Of a stretch of DNA of 64,000 bases, positions 63,688 to 64,000 are shown piece after piece. The position numbers and the translations under genes were made by a program. Origin of the DNA: Phymatolithon calcareum (Eukaryota > Rhodophyta > Florideophyceae > Hapalidiales). Each line of letters begins with the position of its first letter. Position 1 is the first letter of the stretch. The DNA is taken from the NCBI GenBank assembly GCA_977006965.1, contig OZ345374.1, forward strand, positions 1,240,001 to 1,304,000, read 5' to 3'. The notes under the pieces were generated by a model. The model made no database searches and was not told the DNA's origin. It saw only the letters and a list, made by a program, of their open reading frames with translations.

Positions 63688-64000
63688 AAATCATTCTTTA
63701 CATAGGAGAAAGAACAACACGTTTAAGGTGCCTAAGGTTGACATTCAACCGAGCACCCCTTTGGAGGAAATCAGTGCTGGGTGCTTACTGTGGGATTACT
63801 GCGGTGATCGAACTAGTCGCCTTACAACGTACTTTAGCGTCGTCGAAGATGAGTACAGAAATTGAGTTTGAGTGCAAGAGACTCACAGGAGCTCTTGTTG
63901 GGAGAGAATTACGAATCAAGAACGTTTTGAGTAGCCAGACGACTTTAGCGTAGAGATTATCGCAAGAGCTGCCCCGTTACTCCAAGGTGAGGCTTTGGGA
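63688..64000 (+). mobile_element. LINE 3'-region fragment, cut by window end
   Basis: Matches the nested LINE insertion at 46632-46975 in reverse orientation: GAGAAAGAACAACACGTTTA at the start, the codons for STEIEFECKRLTGALVG, and AGATTATCGCAAGAGCT near the end. Runs off the right edge. Confidence 0.85.

Overview
The window reads as nuclear DNA of an intron-poor eukaryote with a red-lineage plastid, most likely a red alga. The support is: (i) a nucleus-type gene for the plastid long hibernation-promoting factor (PSRP1/HPF), whose leader fits a primary red plastid (Phe-rich MYAFATSFV start, no secretory signal); (ii) long single-exon genes; (iii) one clear GT-AG intron of only 81 nt; (iv) no operons, tRNA or rRNA genes. 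The taxon is an inference; I could not search a database.

Few genes look intact: a giant Sel1-repeat membrane protein (4418-10000), an orphan membrane protein (19505-21397), a TFIIS-like protein (50283-51323), a polytopic membrane protein with one intron (51776-53656), a DUF99/UPF0215 protein (55654-56232) and the plastid HPF (56744-57544). Most of the rest is decayed mobile DNA.

Layout: 0-2.8 kb, Tnp2/Plavaka-like transposase remnant abutting a captured fragment of the TFIIS-like gene. 4.4-10 kb, Sel1 giant. 11.5-13.8 kb, methyltransferase truncated inside SAM motif I, then a TA-flanked DNA transposon. 14.1-16.6 kb, copy A of a segmental duplication. 18.5-18.8 kb, a MITE. 19.5-21.4 kb, orphan gene. 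21.7-42.3 kb, a transposon graveyard: hypothetical pseudogene, second Tnp2-like transposase, DNCxGQNKN (DUF7869-like) transposase, KDZ-type SWIM-finger transposase, a second TA-flanked element, a 231-bp satellite and a broken Ulp1 protease. 45.3-47.7 kb, nested LINE/LINE/SINE insertions. 50.3-53.8 kb, copy B of the duplication with its intact genes. 54-55 kb, hAT-like MITE and foldback. 55.6-57.6 kb, two housekeeping genes. 59.2-63.3 kb, a broken paralog of the Sel1 giant. 63.7 kb to the end, another LINE fragment.

The strongest candidate for a new system is the Sel1 family: three N-terminal membrane helices, a long unrecognised middle, and sixteen 38-residue repeats that are almost identical in DNA yet differ by amino-acid changes focused on about seven positions. 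That is the signature of a rapidly diversifying recognition surface. A second point of interest is the duplicated membrane gene: copy B has had its C-terminus replaced by the tail of a LINE, while copy A keeps the old C-terminus but is dead.
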